Notes: a model not told the origin generated them from the letters alone. A stretch of 64,000 nucleotides of DNA from JBFWYO01 sp050186335 (GCA_050186335.1 JBFWYO010000011.1:9784-73783), one strand, 5' to 3'; counted from the first letter of the stretch, positions 28,094 through 38,062 are shown. Made by a program: numbers and translations.

Positions 28094-28983
28094 GCGCGCG
28101 CGCGACCGTCCATGGGTTTGCCGATTCGCGCGATGGGGCGGAGCGATTGGCGGCGGCACTCGGCGCAGATTTCTCCCTCGTTGAGGTGCATGCGTTTCCT
28201 GACGGCGAATCTCGCGTTCGCGTCGCGCCCACCGAGCCGAATGCCGTCATCTTCCGCACGCTCGATCGGCCGAACGACAAGCTGATCGAAATCCTGCTTG
28301 CCGCCGATGCATTGCGCGACCGCGGCGCCCGCAGGGTGGCGCTGGCGGCGCCGTATTTTCCGTACATGCGGCAGGACCGAGCCTTTGCGGAGGGCGAAGC
28401 GGTCAGCCAGCGCGTGTTCGGCCGCATCGTTGCCGGCGCATTCGATGCGATCGTCACGGCTGCACCGCACCTGCATCGGACTGCGGAATTTTCGCGCGTC
28501 GTGCCGGGTTGTGCGGCGCGCGTGGTCGGCGCCGGCGACGTGTTGGCGGCGATCCTCGGCCGAGACCCGCCGCCGATGGACTGTATCGTCGTCGGGCCGG
28601 ATGTCGAAGCGACGCCGCTGGCGCGCGGCGTCGGCGACCGGCTCGGCCTGCCCTGGGCGGTCGCCGCCAAGGAACGTCGCGGCGATACCGCAGTCGGCAT
28701 CGTTCTGCCGGACGAGCGGTGGACCGGTCGACCTGTCCTGCTTGTCGATGACATCGTTTCGACCGGCGGCACGCTTGTCGCCTGCGCGGAAATTCTGCGC
28801 GCGCGCGGCGCCGGGCCAATCGAGGCCGTGGCCTGTCACGCGCTGTTTGATGCCAACGTCGCCGAGCGCTTGCGGCAAGCCGGCATCGTGCGCGTGCGCA
28901 GCGCAGATACGGTTCTGCACCCGACCAGCGTGCCGGTGATCGCGCCGCTGCTCGCTGCCCAGTTGCGGGAACTGCTGCCATGA
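28090..28983 (+). CDS. Ribose-phosphate pyrophosphokinase (PRPP synthetase) paralog
   Basis: A 297-residue phosphoribosyl-type enzyme, somewhat shorter than housekeeping Prs (about 310-320). The start is TTG, overlapping the preceding stop; no ATG or GTG fits better. Features include the N-terminal [24 protein letters not shown] and the PRPP loop [14 protein letters not shown] near residues 218-231. It would make or use PRPP from ribose phosphates released by the upstream phosphorylase. Operon position and short length point to a specialised paralog rather than the essential Prs. Confidence 0.85.
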   Translation: MSARATVHGFADSRDGAERLAAALGADFSLVEVHAFPDGESRVRVAPTEPNAVIFRTLDRPNDKLIEILLAADALRDRGARRVALAAPYFPYMRQDRAFAEGEAVSQRVFGRIVAGAFDAIVTAAPHLHRTAEFSRVVPGCAARVVGAGDVLAAILGRDPPPMDCIVVGPDVEATPLARGVGDRLGLPWAVAAKERRGDTAVGIVLPDERWTGRPVLLVDDIVSTGGTLVACAEILRARGAGPIEAVACHALFDANVAERLRQAGIVRVRSADTVLHPTSVPVIAPLLAAQLRELLP

Positions 28984-29906
28984 GCGCGCCGATCCTTACC
29001 GTCACGCTGAACGCCGCGCTCGACATCGGTGCGCGCACGCAGCGACTGGTGCCGCGCGCCAAGCTGCGCTGCGAGGACGTCCGTTATTCGCCCGGCGGCG
29101 GCGGGTTGAACGTGGCGCGCGTCCTGCATCGCCTGGATTGTCGCGTGCACGCGCTGTACGCCGCCGGTGGTTCGAGCGGCGATCACATCGAACAATTGCT
29201 TGCAGACGAGGGTGTTTCGGCCGAACGCGTCACCGTCGCCGGGGAGACGCGCAGCAACCTGTCCGTCGTGGATAATTCGACCAGCGAGGAATACCGGTTC
29301 GTGTTGCCGGGCCCGCCGCTGTCGGCGACCGAATGGCGGACGATCCAGGATCGCATCGAAACCCTGTGCCCCGCGGGCGGTCATCTGGTCGCCAGCGGAA
29401 GCCTGCCTGCTGGCGCACCGGAAGACGCCTACGCGCAGTTGGCCGGGATCGCCAAGACCCGCAGCTGCCGCTATGTCCTGGATACTGCCGGCAAACCGCT
29501 GCTTGCGGCGCTGCGGGTCGGCGTGCATACCGTAAAGCCCAGCCGCGGTGAACTGCTGGCGGCGACCGGCGCCGACGATTTGGACGCCGCGATCCGGATC
29601 GCGCGGCAATGGATTGCGGCCGGCAGGGTCGAACGGGTCGCGGTATCGCTGGGCGATCAAGGCGCCCGCTTGCTGACGACCGAGGGAGTTTGGGCGATTG
29701 CTGCAACGCAACAAAAGACGACGACAACATTGGGTGCCGGGGATGCGTTTCTGGCCGGACTCGTGGCCGCCGATCTCCGTGGCCTCGCAGCCGAGCAATC
29801 TCTCGAAACCGCCGCCGCCGTGGCGGCATGCGCGGTCGCCGATCGGTCGTTTCACGCGGTCTCACCGGCCGCCGTCCCGGCACTTTCGTCGAAGCGACAT
29901 TGGTAG
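28980..29906 (+). CDS. PfkB family sugar kinase (1-phosphofructokinase-like)
   Basis: Ribokinase-superfamily kinase of 308 residues, overlapping the PRPP synthetase gene by 4 nt. PfkB motif 1 is seen in YSPGGGGLNVARVLHRL, and motif 2 in TLGAGDAFLAG with the catalytic Asp. The family phosphorylates fructose 6-phosphate, fructose 1-phosphate, tagatose 6-phosphate or ribose derivatives. In this operon a role in feeding ribose or hexose phosphates into central metabolism during oxygen limitation is plausible but unproven. Confidence 0.85.
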   Translation: MSAPILTVTLNAALDIGARTQRLVPRAKLRCEDVRYSPGGGGLNVARVLHRLDCRVHALYAAGGSSGDHIEQLLADEGVSAERVTVAGETRSNLSVVDNSTSEEYRFVLPGPPLSATEWRTIQDRIETLCPAGGHLVASGSLPAGAPEDAYAQLAGIAKTRSCRYVLDTAGKPLLAALRVGVHTVKPSRGELLAATGADDLDAAIRIARQWIAAGRVERVAVSLGDQGARLLTTEGVWAIAATQQKTTTTLGAGDAFLAGLVAADLRGLAAEQSLETAAAVAACAVADRSFHAVSPAAVPALSSKRHW

Positions 29907-30085
29907 ATGCAAGTAATAAAAATTCGCGACCGTTATTACCGCAGTGCACAAACAATTCATCGAATTTAGCGGATTTTAACTTTATTAACTCCTACCATTC
30001 CTTAGGTTTCGCTCGTTAAGTCGGCTAAAACTGCGGCTTACGAGCGCTTCTAACCACGCGTAATTTTCTTTTGGGGCAAGTACCG
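29907..30085 (+). promoter_or_regulatory. AT-rich leader and promoter region of the polyketide synthase gene
   Basis: These 179 nt are clearly richer in A+T than the flanking genes. CGCTCGT (30010-30016) can pair with ACGAGCG (30040-30046), extended by AAG/CTT with one bulge, to form a hairpin about 40 nt before the start codon. GGGG at 30073-30076 may serve as ribosome binding site. I could not identify a convincing -35/-10 pair. The hairpin could be a leader control element or chance. Confidence 0.4.
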
Positions 30086-33000
30086 ATGAACGTTGCACGC
30101 AATCCTTCCGGTATATCGATACCGGCCGGGATTAGTGGGGAACCGGTGGCGATCGTCGGTATCGGCTGTCTCCTGCCGGGCGGCGTTGCCGGGCCGAAAC
30201 AGTTTTGGGAATTCCTGTGTGCCGGTCGCAGCGGCATCGTCGAGATTCCCGCCGATCGCTGGAACGTGGAGGGGTTTTACGACCCGACCCCGGGCATGCC
30301 CGGCAAGTCGATCACCAAGTGGGGTGGCTTCGTCCCGCAGATCACCGAGTTCGACGCCGACTTTTTCGGTATTTCGCCGCGCGAAGCGGAGTCCATGGAC
30401 CCGCAGCAGCGCGTCATGCTGCACACCGTGTGGGAAGCGCTCGAAGATGCGGGGATCGCGCCCGATTCGCTGGCCGGATCCAATACCGGCGTGTTCATCG
30501 GCGTGGCGCTGACCGATTACGCGACCTTGGCGCGCTATCGCCAGCAGCGCGAAGACGTGCATGCCGGAACCGGCGTGGCGCTCAGTATCGTCTCGAATCG
30601 CGTATCGCACCGGCTCGACCTGCGCGGGCCCAGCCTATCGGTGGATACGGCATGCTCGTCGTCGCTGGTGGCGACGGATCTTGCGTGTCATGCGCTGTGG
30701 AACGGCGAATGCGATCTGGCCATCGCGGGCGGCGTGAACGCCATCTTCGATCCGGCCGTGTTCGTCAATTTCAGCACCGCCAACATGATGTCGCCGCGTG
30801 GCCTGTGCCACACATTCGATGCCGGCGCCGACGGCTATGTGCGCGGCGAGGGCTGCGGCGTCGTCATTCTGAAAAAACTGTCCAAGGCGCTGGCGGATCG
30901 CGACCGCGTTTACGCGGTCATCAATTCGACCGCCGTGAACCAGGACGGCAGAACGACGACGATCACCGTGCCAAGCGCCGAGGCGCAGGCGGCCATGCTG
31001 CGCGAGGCGGTCCGCCGTGCCGGCATGAAAACCGACGACATCACCTATGTCGAAGCGCACGGCACCGGCACGCCGGTCGGCGATCCGATCGAGGCCTTGG
31101 CGATCGGCGGCGTGTTCGGTGAACATCGCCAGGACGGCGCCGCGATTACCGTCGGCGCGGTCAAAACGGCGTATGGGCATCAGGAAACCGCGGCCGGCAT
31201 CGTCGGTCTGATCAAGACCGCTTTGTGCATCCACCATGGCGCCATTCCCGCCAATCTAAATTTCACCAAGCCCAATCCGAACATCCCGTTCGATGCGCTG
31301 CACATTGAAGTCCCGGTGCAATTGACGCCGTGGCAGCCTGCCGGCAAGCCGCGCGCGGCGGCGGTCAATTCGTTCGGCTTCGGCGGAACCAACGCCTGCG
31401 CCGTGCTCAGCGAGGCGCCGCGCGCCGCACCGATCGAAGATGCGCCGGACGACGGAAATCCTTGGGTCGTGCCGATTTCGGCGGCATCGGAATCGGCGCT
31501 GCAAGAATCGGCGCGGCGGCTGTCGCGAGCGCTCGGCGAAGCCGGGCCGAAGCCGCTCGGCCTGCGCGATGTGGCTTCCACACTGGGGCAGCGCCGCGCG
31601 CATCTGATGCATCGCGCCGGATTTGTCGCGCGTTCGACCGCCGACCTGCAGCTCAAGCTCGACCAATTTACCGGCGCCGCCAAGCCTGTGCAGCGCGATA
31701 AGCGCGCGCCGGCTGATGTCGTGGTCGGCCGTAGGAATCCAGATACCCGCATCGTGTTCGCATTTGGCGGGCAGGGCGGGCAGTGGTGGGCCATGGGCCG
31801 CACGCTACTCGATAGCGACCCGGTGTTTCGCGCTGCGGCCGTCGAGTTCGACGGCAAGTTCAGGAAGCTGGTCGATTGGTCGCCGCTCGAGGAACTCTAT
31901 CGAGATGCCGAAATGTCTCGCCTTTCGCAGACCCGTTTCACTCAAGCGACGATTTTCTGCATCCAACTTGGCCTGATCGCCCGTTGGAAGGCATGGGGCG
32001 TCGTCCCGGACGCCGTGATCGGCCACAGTTTCGGCGAAGTCGGCGCTGCGTACGCGGCCGGTGCCCTGTCCATGGACGACGTCACGCATTTGATCCGCTA
32101 CCGGTCTCACTACACGTCGACGCGCGCCGGCATGGGTGGAATTGCCGCGGTTGGCATGGGTGCCGACGAGATGCGGCGCAAGCTGGCCGAATGGAACGAA
32201 ACGAAAGTCGAGATCGCGGGGATTAACGCGTCTTCGATGATCAACATCGCCGGTCATACGGATGCGATGGAGCGCACGTTGGCGCGGCTTGTCGCCGAGC
32301 AGCCGGACTTGTTCATTCGCGAAATTCATATCGACTACCCGCCGCATTGTTTCGTCATGGAAACGATCAAGGACGATTTGCTGCGTGAGGGCGCAAAATT
32401 GTCTGCGCGGACAGCCGATGTTCCGATCTATTCGACGGTTACCGGCGGGCTCCTCAAAGACCAGCTGATGGACGGAAGTTATTGGTGGCGCAATGCCCGC
32501 CAGGCGGTCGAGTTCAAGTCCGCGATCGATGCCGTCATCAAAGACGGTTATCGGCTGTTCGTCGAAATCGGTCCGCACGCCAATCTTGCCGGCCTGATCA
32601 GCGGCGCGCTGGCGGAGCAGGGTAAGACCGGCGTCTCGATCCCGTCGCTGTTGCGGGAGCAGGACGACGCTTCGTGCCTGAACGCCGCAATCGCCACTTT
32701 GTATGCGAACGGCGTGAAGCTCGATTGGTCTTCCATCGGAGCGCGCGAATACAATTTCGTGGAACTGCCGGGTACGCCGGTCGAGAAGAAGAGGATTTTG
32801 CTCGAATCCGAAGGCGCCCGCGAGGCGCTGCAGGAATCCGACGTGCATCCATTGCTCGGCCGGCGGGTCAAATCGGCCGTGCCGCGCTGGCGCGCCGAGA
32901 TCGATCTGAAAATTCAGCCCTATATCGTCGATCATCAGGTGCAGGGCCAGCCGTTGTTCCCCGCCGCCGGATATCTCGAACTGCTGGTCGCGGCGGCGCG

Positions 33001-36000
33001 CGAAATTTTCGGTTCGCCCGAAGTCGAGCTTGAGGATGCGACCTTCGTCGATGCAATGTTCATGTCGGATGGCGCCGTCGAGATCGTCGAAACGGTCTAT
33101 ACGCCCGAGCGTCAACGCGTAGCGATCTACAGCCGAACTAAGGAAGGCGACGGCGAGTGGACATTGCGCGCACAGGCGCGCGTGCGCCCGGCGTCCACGT
33201 TACGCCCGGAGCCGGTCCGTTGGCCGACTCAATCCGCGCTAAAAGCGATGCCGTCGATCGCCCGCCGCGCGTTCTACCAAAACACCAAGGCGCACGGCTT
33301 CCATTTCGGCCCTTCATTTCAGGGCGTCCAACGCGCGTGGGTAAAGCATCATGTGATTTACGGCGCCGTCGGGACCACATCCGCAATCGTGCCGAAACTC
33401 AAGCAGTTCCATCTGCATCCGGCGCGGCTCGACGCGTGCCTGCATCTGGTCAGCGCAATTGCCACAGGCGACAACGCCGCCAAGGTCGACAACAAGTCGG
33501 TCTATCTGCCGGTAGGTCTCAAGCGCCTGCGCATTTTCGGACCTGTGCCGCGCAATCTGCGCGTGCGCGCGACGACAACGCGTCTGGATGCCCGTGATCT
33601 GGTGGTGAACTACGATATCTGCGACCAGGACGGCACAGTCGTCGTGGAACTGGCGGAATTTACGTCGCGCGCCGTGCCGAATCGCGCCAAGGCGCCGCCC
33701 GCCGGTGCCCAACTCGGTTATTACGCCGACCGTTGGACGCCGGCTCCGGTGGACGGCAAGCCCGCGCGATTCGCTGCGCGCGGTCGCTGGCTGGTGTTCG
33801 CCGATTCGAGTGCCGCTTGCAGGCAGATCGTCGAAGCGATGGCCAAGCAGAAGCAGCGCTGCGTGATCGTCGGCGCGGGTGCCGCGTATCGTCAGTCGGG
33901 CAAAGATCGCTTTGTCATACGGCCAGATGAGAAGGCCGATTACGATCGGTTGCTCGATTCGGTCGCCGCCGACGGGCTGGCCGGCATACTGCATCTTTGG
34001 TGTTTGGCGCCAGGCAAGACCGACGCCGCGGGCCTCATGGCCGCGCAAAAGAAGGGTACGTTGAGCGCAATGCTGCTGGCGCAAGTGCTGGCCGCGCGCG
34101 AATCGGTGAATGCGCGCGTCTGGATCGCAACGCCCGGCATTCACGGCATTGCCGAGGCCGGCGACGGCGCCCCGCGCGACTGGGCCCTGGCGCACCTGCC
34201 GCTGGCCGGCTTGGCACGGACGATCGGCACCGAAGTCCAACGCACGCGCTGCACCACGATCGACGTGCTGCCCATGGACGTCGACCGCATCGTACCGACC
34301 CTGATTTCTGAATTGGCGGCCGACGGGCCGGAGTTTGAGATCGCATTGCGCGGGGACCAGCGGTTCGTCCGCCGCATGGACCGCGCGGAACCTGCGGACA
34401 TGCCTGTGCGCCGCGTGCCATCAGTTCAAGGCGACACCCCCACGGCCTATCGCGTGACGATGTCGGCACCCGGGTTGTTCGACAATTTGATGCTGGTCGA
34501 GTCCGATCGGCCGCAACCGAAGGCCGGCGAGATACGCGTCGGCGTACGCGCCGTCGGCGTCAATTTCCGCGACATCATGGCGGCGACCGGCTTGCTGCCG
34601 GAAGAAGCCGAAGTCGATGCCGCCTGGAACGCGCTAGGCCTCGAATGCGACGGCATCGTCGCCGAACTGGGCCCGGGCGTGCGTAATTTGAAGGTCGGTG
34701 ACCGCGTCATGGTCACCGCGCGCGGCTGTCTCGCGTCCGATATCGTCGCGCCGGCGCACCTGGCGCACAAAATACCGCGGCATATCGGCTTCGCGGAAGC
34801 CGCCACGATACCGTCCGTGTTCATGACCGCCTACTATGCGCTGGTCACGCTGGGGCATCTGAAGCGCGGCGAACGCGTGCTGATCCACTTGGCGACCGGC
34901 GGCGTCGGCTTGGCGGCGGTGCAGATCGCGCAGATGATCGGCGCCGAAATATTCGCCACTGCCGGCAGTCCCTCGAAGCGCGCCTATCTCAAGAAGCTCG
35001 GCATCAAGCATGTCATGAGCTCCCGCACGCTCGATTTCGCCGACGAAATCATGCGCATCACCAAAGGCGAAGGCGTCGATGTGGTGCTGAATTCGCTGGC
35101 TGGACCGGCGATCGATCGCGGCCTGTCGGTGCTGCGCTCGTTCGGGCGGTTCCTCGAGATCGGCAAGCGCGACGTTTACGAAGACAGCGCGATCGGCATG
35201 CGCGCATTGCGGCAGAATATCGCGTTCCATGTCATCGACTTGGCCAATTTGGGCGAACGCGGCGCCGGCACCGCGGCGCGCGTATTTGGCGAATTGCTCG
35301 GCCTGTTCGCCGCACGCAAGCTCACGCCGTTGCCGACCGACACCTTCCCGGTCGAACGCGTCGCCGATGCGTTCCGGCACATGTCGAAAGCCCAACATAT
35401 GGGCAAGGTCGTCGTCACGTTGGGCGACGCGCCGGTCGATATTGCGCTGTCGACTGAACGCGAGATTCGCTTCCGCAAGGACGGCGCCTATCTGGTGACC
35501 GGCGGGTTGAGCGGATTCGGCCTGGAGACAGGCAAGTGGCTGGCCGCGCACGGCGCGGGGCATTTGTATCTGATGAGCCGGTCCGGCGCCGCCACCGCTG
35601 AGGCGGCGGCCGGCGTTATTGCGATGCGCAAGGCGGGTGCGAAAGTCACCGTTGTCAAAGGCGATGTCACCGATCCGGCACACGTCAAGTCGGCCTTGGC
35701 ACAGATCGCGCGGTCCAAGGTGCCGCTTGCGGGTGTCATCCACGCCGCCATGGTGCTGGACGACGCGTTCATTCCGCAGCTCGACGAAGCGCGTCTCAAC
35801 AAGGTGCTGGCGCCGAAAATTGTAGGCGCCTGGAATCTGCACAAGGCGACTGAGAAACTCGATCTTGATTTCTTCTGCTGCTACTCCTCGGTGGCGGCGT
35901 TGCTTGGCTCGGTCGGGCAAGGCAACTACGTTGCCGCGAACGCCTATCTAGATGGGCTCATGCGATACCGCCGCCAACGTGGCCTGCCGGGGCTTGCCGT

Positions 36001-38062
36001 CAATTGGGGCGCCTTGGGCGAAACCGGCGTCGTGCATCGCAACAAGGCGTTGCAGCGCTACATGGAAACCATGGGCGTTCCTGCCATCGCCATGCGCGAA
36101 GCGTTCGCCGCCCTAGCGACGCTCTTGCGTAAGGACGAACCCGCCGCCGCCTTCTTCAAGGTCGACTGGCAGGCGTTGGGACGCGCCAATCCGCGTATTG
36201 CGCAAGATCCCCGGCTTGCCGGGCTCGCTGCGGTCGCCGCAGGCGGCCAGGCCGGCGGCCGAATCCGTGCCGCCATCATGGCCGCAGCCGCAAGCAATCG
36301 ACCGTCGTTGCTGATGCGGTATCTCATCGATCAGGTCGCGCGCGTGCTGCGCACCGACGCGGCGAAGATCGAGCCGGACCGCCCGCTGGCCGAACTTGGC
36401 CTCGATTCGCTGACGTCTTTCGAACTCAAGAACCGCGTCGAAGGCGAGCTCGCCATCAACCTGCCGGTCGGCAAGTTCCTGCAGAAACCGACCATTACCG
36501 GGCTGACGGCGGCAATCCTCGAGAAGCTCGAAGAAGCGACGGCGAACGAAGGCGCGATGGACGCCGCAGGAACGGTGGAGCCGGGCGCCGTGGAGACGCT
36601 CTCGATTCAGCAGACGCGGTACTGGGAACGCTACCACGCCCCCGGCGCCGACCCGCGCACGCCCGGGTTCCGCAACGCGGACATCGCGCTGGCGTTCACC
36701 GTCAAGCCGAGCATCGACGTTCCGAAGTTGGGCGCGGCATTTGCCGGACTGCTCGAGCGGCACCGCATCTTGCGCACTGTGTTTCCCGCCGAGGCCGGTC
36801 GACCGGTGGCGCGCGTGCTTGATCGACACCCGTACGGTGTCGAGGAGCACGCGACGGCCGAACTCGTCGATGCGGCGTTTCGCGCCAGGCTGGAGGAGCT
36901 GGCTTGGGAACCGTTCGATCTGCAGACCGGCCCGCTCATTCGTGTCCATGTCCTGCATCGCGCCGCAGGCGTCGATGTCCTGCTGTTGCGCATGCAGCAC
37001 ATGGTGACCGACGGCTGGTCGATCCAGTTGGTCGTGCGCGACCTCCTGGGCCGTTATTTCGACCTGCCGATGCCGAAAAGCGACCACCCGTTCGCTGATT
37101 ATGACGCATTCATCAAGTGGGAGCGCGAATTCATCGCGAGTCCCGAGGGCGAGCAGCAGTTCCAATATTGGCGCGAGCAATTCCGCGATCCGGGTCCGCC
37201 GATGAAACTGCCGTACGACCGGGCGCGTCCGGACGGCGTGCCGCAGAAGGGTGGTGTCGTCGTGTTCGAGTTCGATGAAGACGACACCGCTGCGATCCAA
37301 CATTTTGCGAAGGCGCGCGGCGTATCGAGCTTCGCCGTTCTGTTCGCGGCGTATAAAGCCTTGCTGTTCGGATACTCCGGCAGCGCGGATATTCCCGTGT
37401 GGTCGGCGGTCGCCAACCGTGGAAACCGCCAGTTCCTCGAAACCATCGGCTGGGTCAATAACCGCGTCATGGTGCGCGACCAGGTTTCGCGCGACATGAC
37501 GTTCCGCGCATGTGTCGATAGCGTGTCGTCCACGTTGACCGAAGCGGTGATGCGGCAGGAGTATCCTTTCGTCAAGCTGTTGCAGGAGGTTGCCAAGTCC
37601 GAGCCGCTGGTGCGCCGCTCGCTCGAACGACCTGTTGTCGTCACGTCGATATGGCAGAGCGAGTTTTCCGAGCGCCGGCCCGAAACGACAAACGCCCAAA
37701 GCATCGACGAGATCATTTACAAGCCCGGTTCGAAGCTTACGTTGGGTGCTTTTGAACTGTCGGCGATCCCGCTGCCGAACGACGGCAGCCACATGGATAT
37801 GGTGATCTACGTGCTAGAAAGCGGCGGACGAATCTTCGTCGAATGGAAGTACATCGCCGATCTGTTCGATCGATCGACGATCCAGCGCATCTTCGCCCAA
37901 TATGCGGATCTGGTGCGCCGGGCCGTGGCGCGGCCGACGATTGCCCTGGGCGAATTGGTATCGGGACTTGCCGAGGCGCCACGATCGACGTCGGGATCAA
38001 GTATCCCGGGCGTGTCGGAAACCGCTTCGGCCGTTCCGATCTCGGCGGCCGGCGCGAAATAG
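30086..38062 (+). CDS. Highly reducing type I polyketide synthase with terminal condensation domain
   Basis: Single 2658-residue megasynthase. Order and key residues: KS about 15-440 (C190 in DTACSS, H325, H365); AT about 555-870 (S648 in GHSFGE; specificity site Y751-PP-H754); DH about 920-1190 (H950, D1116); a linker 1190-1470 without an obvious methyltransferase; ER about 1475-1785 (HLATGGVG from 1601); KR about 1795-1985 (T1805 onward, S1935, Y1948, LDD 1891-1893 suggesting B-type); ACP about 2070-2145 (S2108 in LDSL); condensation domain about 2170-2620 (QHMVTDG, 2304-2310). No thioesterase is seen. All reductive sites look intact, so an iteratively built, saturated chain is expected, released by the condensation domain onto an acceptor. 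ATG 30086 is preferred to TTG 30071. Confidence 0.93.
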   Translation: MNVARNPSGISIPAGISGEPVAIVGIGCLLPGGVAGPKQFWEFLCAGRSGIVEIPADRWNVEGFYDPTPGMPGKSITKWGGFVPQITEFDADFFGISPREAESMDPQQRVMLHTVWEALEDAGIAPDSLAGSNTGVFIGVALTDYATLARYRQQREDVHAGTGVALSIVSNRVSHRLDLRGPSLSVDTACSSSLVATDLACHALWNGECDLAIAGGVNAIFDPAVFVNFSTANMMSPRGLCHTFDAGADGYVRGEGCGVVILKKLSKALADRDRVYAVINSTAVNQDGRTTTITVPSAEAQAAMLREAVRRAGMKTDDITYVEAHGTGTPVGDPIEALAIGGVFGEHRQDGAAITVGAVKTAYGHQETAAGIVGLIKTALCIHHGAIPANLNFTKPNPNIPFDALHIEVPVQLTPWQPAGKPRAAAVNSFGFGGTNACAVLSEAPRAAPIEDAPDDGNPWVVPISAASESALQESARRLSRALGEAGPKPLGLRDVASTLGQRRAHLMHRAGFVARSTADLQLKLDQFTGAAKPVQRDKRAPADVVVGRRNPDTRIVFAFGGQGGQWWAMGRTLLDSDPVFRAAAVEFDGKFRKLVDWSPLEELYRDAEMSRLSQTRFTQATIFCIQLGLIARWKAWGVVPDAVIGHSFGEVGAAYAAGALSMDDVTHLIRYRSHYTSTRAGMGGIAAVGMGADEMRRKLAEWNETKVEIAGINASSMINIAGHTDAMERTLARLVAEQPDLFIREIHIDYPPHCFVMETIKDDLLREGAKLSARTADVPIYSTVTGGLLKDQLMDGSYWWRNARQAVEFKSAIDAVIKDGYRLFVEIGPHANLAGLISGALAEQGKTGVSIPSLLREQDDASCLNAAIATLYANGVKLDWSSIGAREYNFVELPGTPVEKKRILLESEGAREALQESDVHPLLGRRVKSAVPRWRAEIDLKIQPYIVDHQVQGQPLFPAAGYLELLVAAAREIFGSPEVELEDATFVDAMFMSDGAVEIVETVYTPERQRVAIYSRTKEGDGEWTLRAQARVRPASTLRPEPVRWPTQSALKAMPSIARRAFYQNTKAHGFHFGPSFQGVQRAWVKHHVIYGAVGTTSAIVPKLKQFHLHPARLDACLHLVSAIATGDNAAKVDNKSVYLPVGLKRLRIFGPVPRNLRVRATTTRLDARDLVVNYDICDQDGTVVVELAEFTSRAVPNRAKAPPAGAQLGYYADRWTPAPVDGKPARFAARGRWLVFADSSAACRQIVEAMAKQKQRCVIVGAGAAYRQSGKDRFVIRPDEKADYDRLLDSVAADGLAGILHLWCLAPGKTDAAGLMAAQKKGTLSAMLLAQVLAARESVNARVWIATPGIHGIAEAGDGAPRDWALAHLPLAGLARTIGTEVQRTRCTTIDVLPMDVDRIVPTLISELAADGPEFEIALRGDQRFVRRMDRAEPADMPVRRVPSVQGDTPTAYRVTMSAPGLFDNLMLVESDRPQPKAGEIRVGVRAVGVNFRDIMAATGLLPEEAEVDAAWNALGLECDGIVAELGPGVRNLKVGDRVMVTARGCLASDIVAPAHLAHKIPRHIGFAEAATIPSVFMTAYYALVTLGHLKRGERVLIHLATGGVGLAAVQIAQMIGAEIFATAGSPSKRAYLKKLGIKHVMSSRTLDFADEIMRITKGEGVDVVLNSLAGPAIDRGLSVLRSFGRFLEIGKRDVYEDSAIGMRALRQNIAFHVIDLANLGERGAGTAARVFGELLGLFAARKLTPLPTDTFPVERVADAFRHMSKAQHMGKVVVTLGDAPVDIALSTEREIRFRKDGAYLVTGGLSGFGLETGKWLAAHGAGHLYLMSRSGAATAEAAAGVIAMRKAGAKVTVVKGDVTDPAHVKSALAQIARSKVPLAGVIHAAMVLDDAFIPQLDEARLNKVLAPKIVGAWNLHKATEKLDLDFFCCYSSVAALLGSVGQGNYVAANAYLDGLMRYRRQRGLPGLAVNWGALGETGVVHRNKALQRYMETMGVPAIAMREAFAALATLLRKDEPAAAFFKVDWQALGRANPRIAQDPRLAGLAAVAAGGQAGGRIRAAIMAAAASNRPSLLMRYLIDQVARVLRTDAAKIEPDRPLAELGLDSLTSFELKNRVEGELAINLPVGKFLQKPTITGLTAAILEKLEEATANEGAMDAAGTVEPGAVETLSIQQTRYWERYHAPGADPRTPGFRNADIALAFTVKPSIDVPKLGAAFAGLLERHRILRTVFPAEAGRPVARVLDRHPYGVEEHATAELVDAAFRARLEELAWEPFDLQTGPLIRVHVLHRAAGVDVLLLRMQHMVTDGWSIQLVVRDLLGRYFDLPMPKSDHPFADYDAFIKWEREFIASPEGEQQFQYWREQFRDPGPPMKLPYDRARPDGVPQKGGVVVFEFDEDDTAAIQHFAKARGVSSFAVLFAAYKALLFGYSGSADIPVWSAVANRGNRQFLETIGWVNNRVMVRDQVSRDMTFRACVDSVSSTLTEAVMRQEYPFVKLLQEVAKSEPLVRRSLERPVVVTSIWQSEFSERRPETTNAQSIDEIIYKPGSKLTLGAFELSAIPLPNDGSHMDMVIYVLESGGRIFVEWKYIADLFDRSTIQRIFAQYADLVRRAVARPTIALGELVSGLAEAPRSTSGSSIPGVSETASAVPISAAGAK

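Noticed and set aside
30071..30085. TTG start giving five extra PKS residues
   Set aside because: ATG at 30086 has GGGG at a good distance, and the extra residues cover the putative ribosome binding site.
36113..37792. Minus-strand open frame of 559 codons inside the PKS gene
   Set aside because: Antisense to well-defined ACP and condensation domains; composition is typical of a shadow frame.
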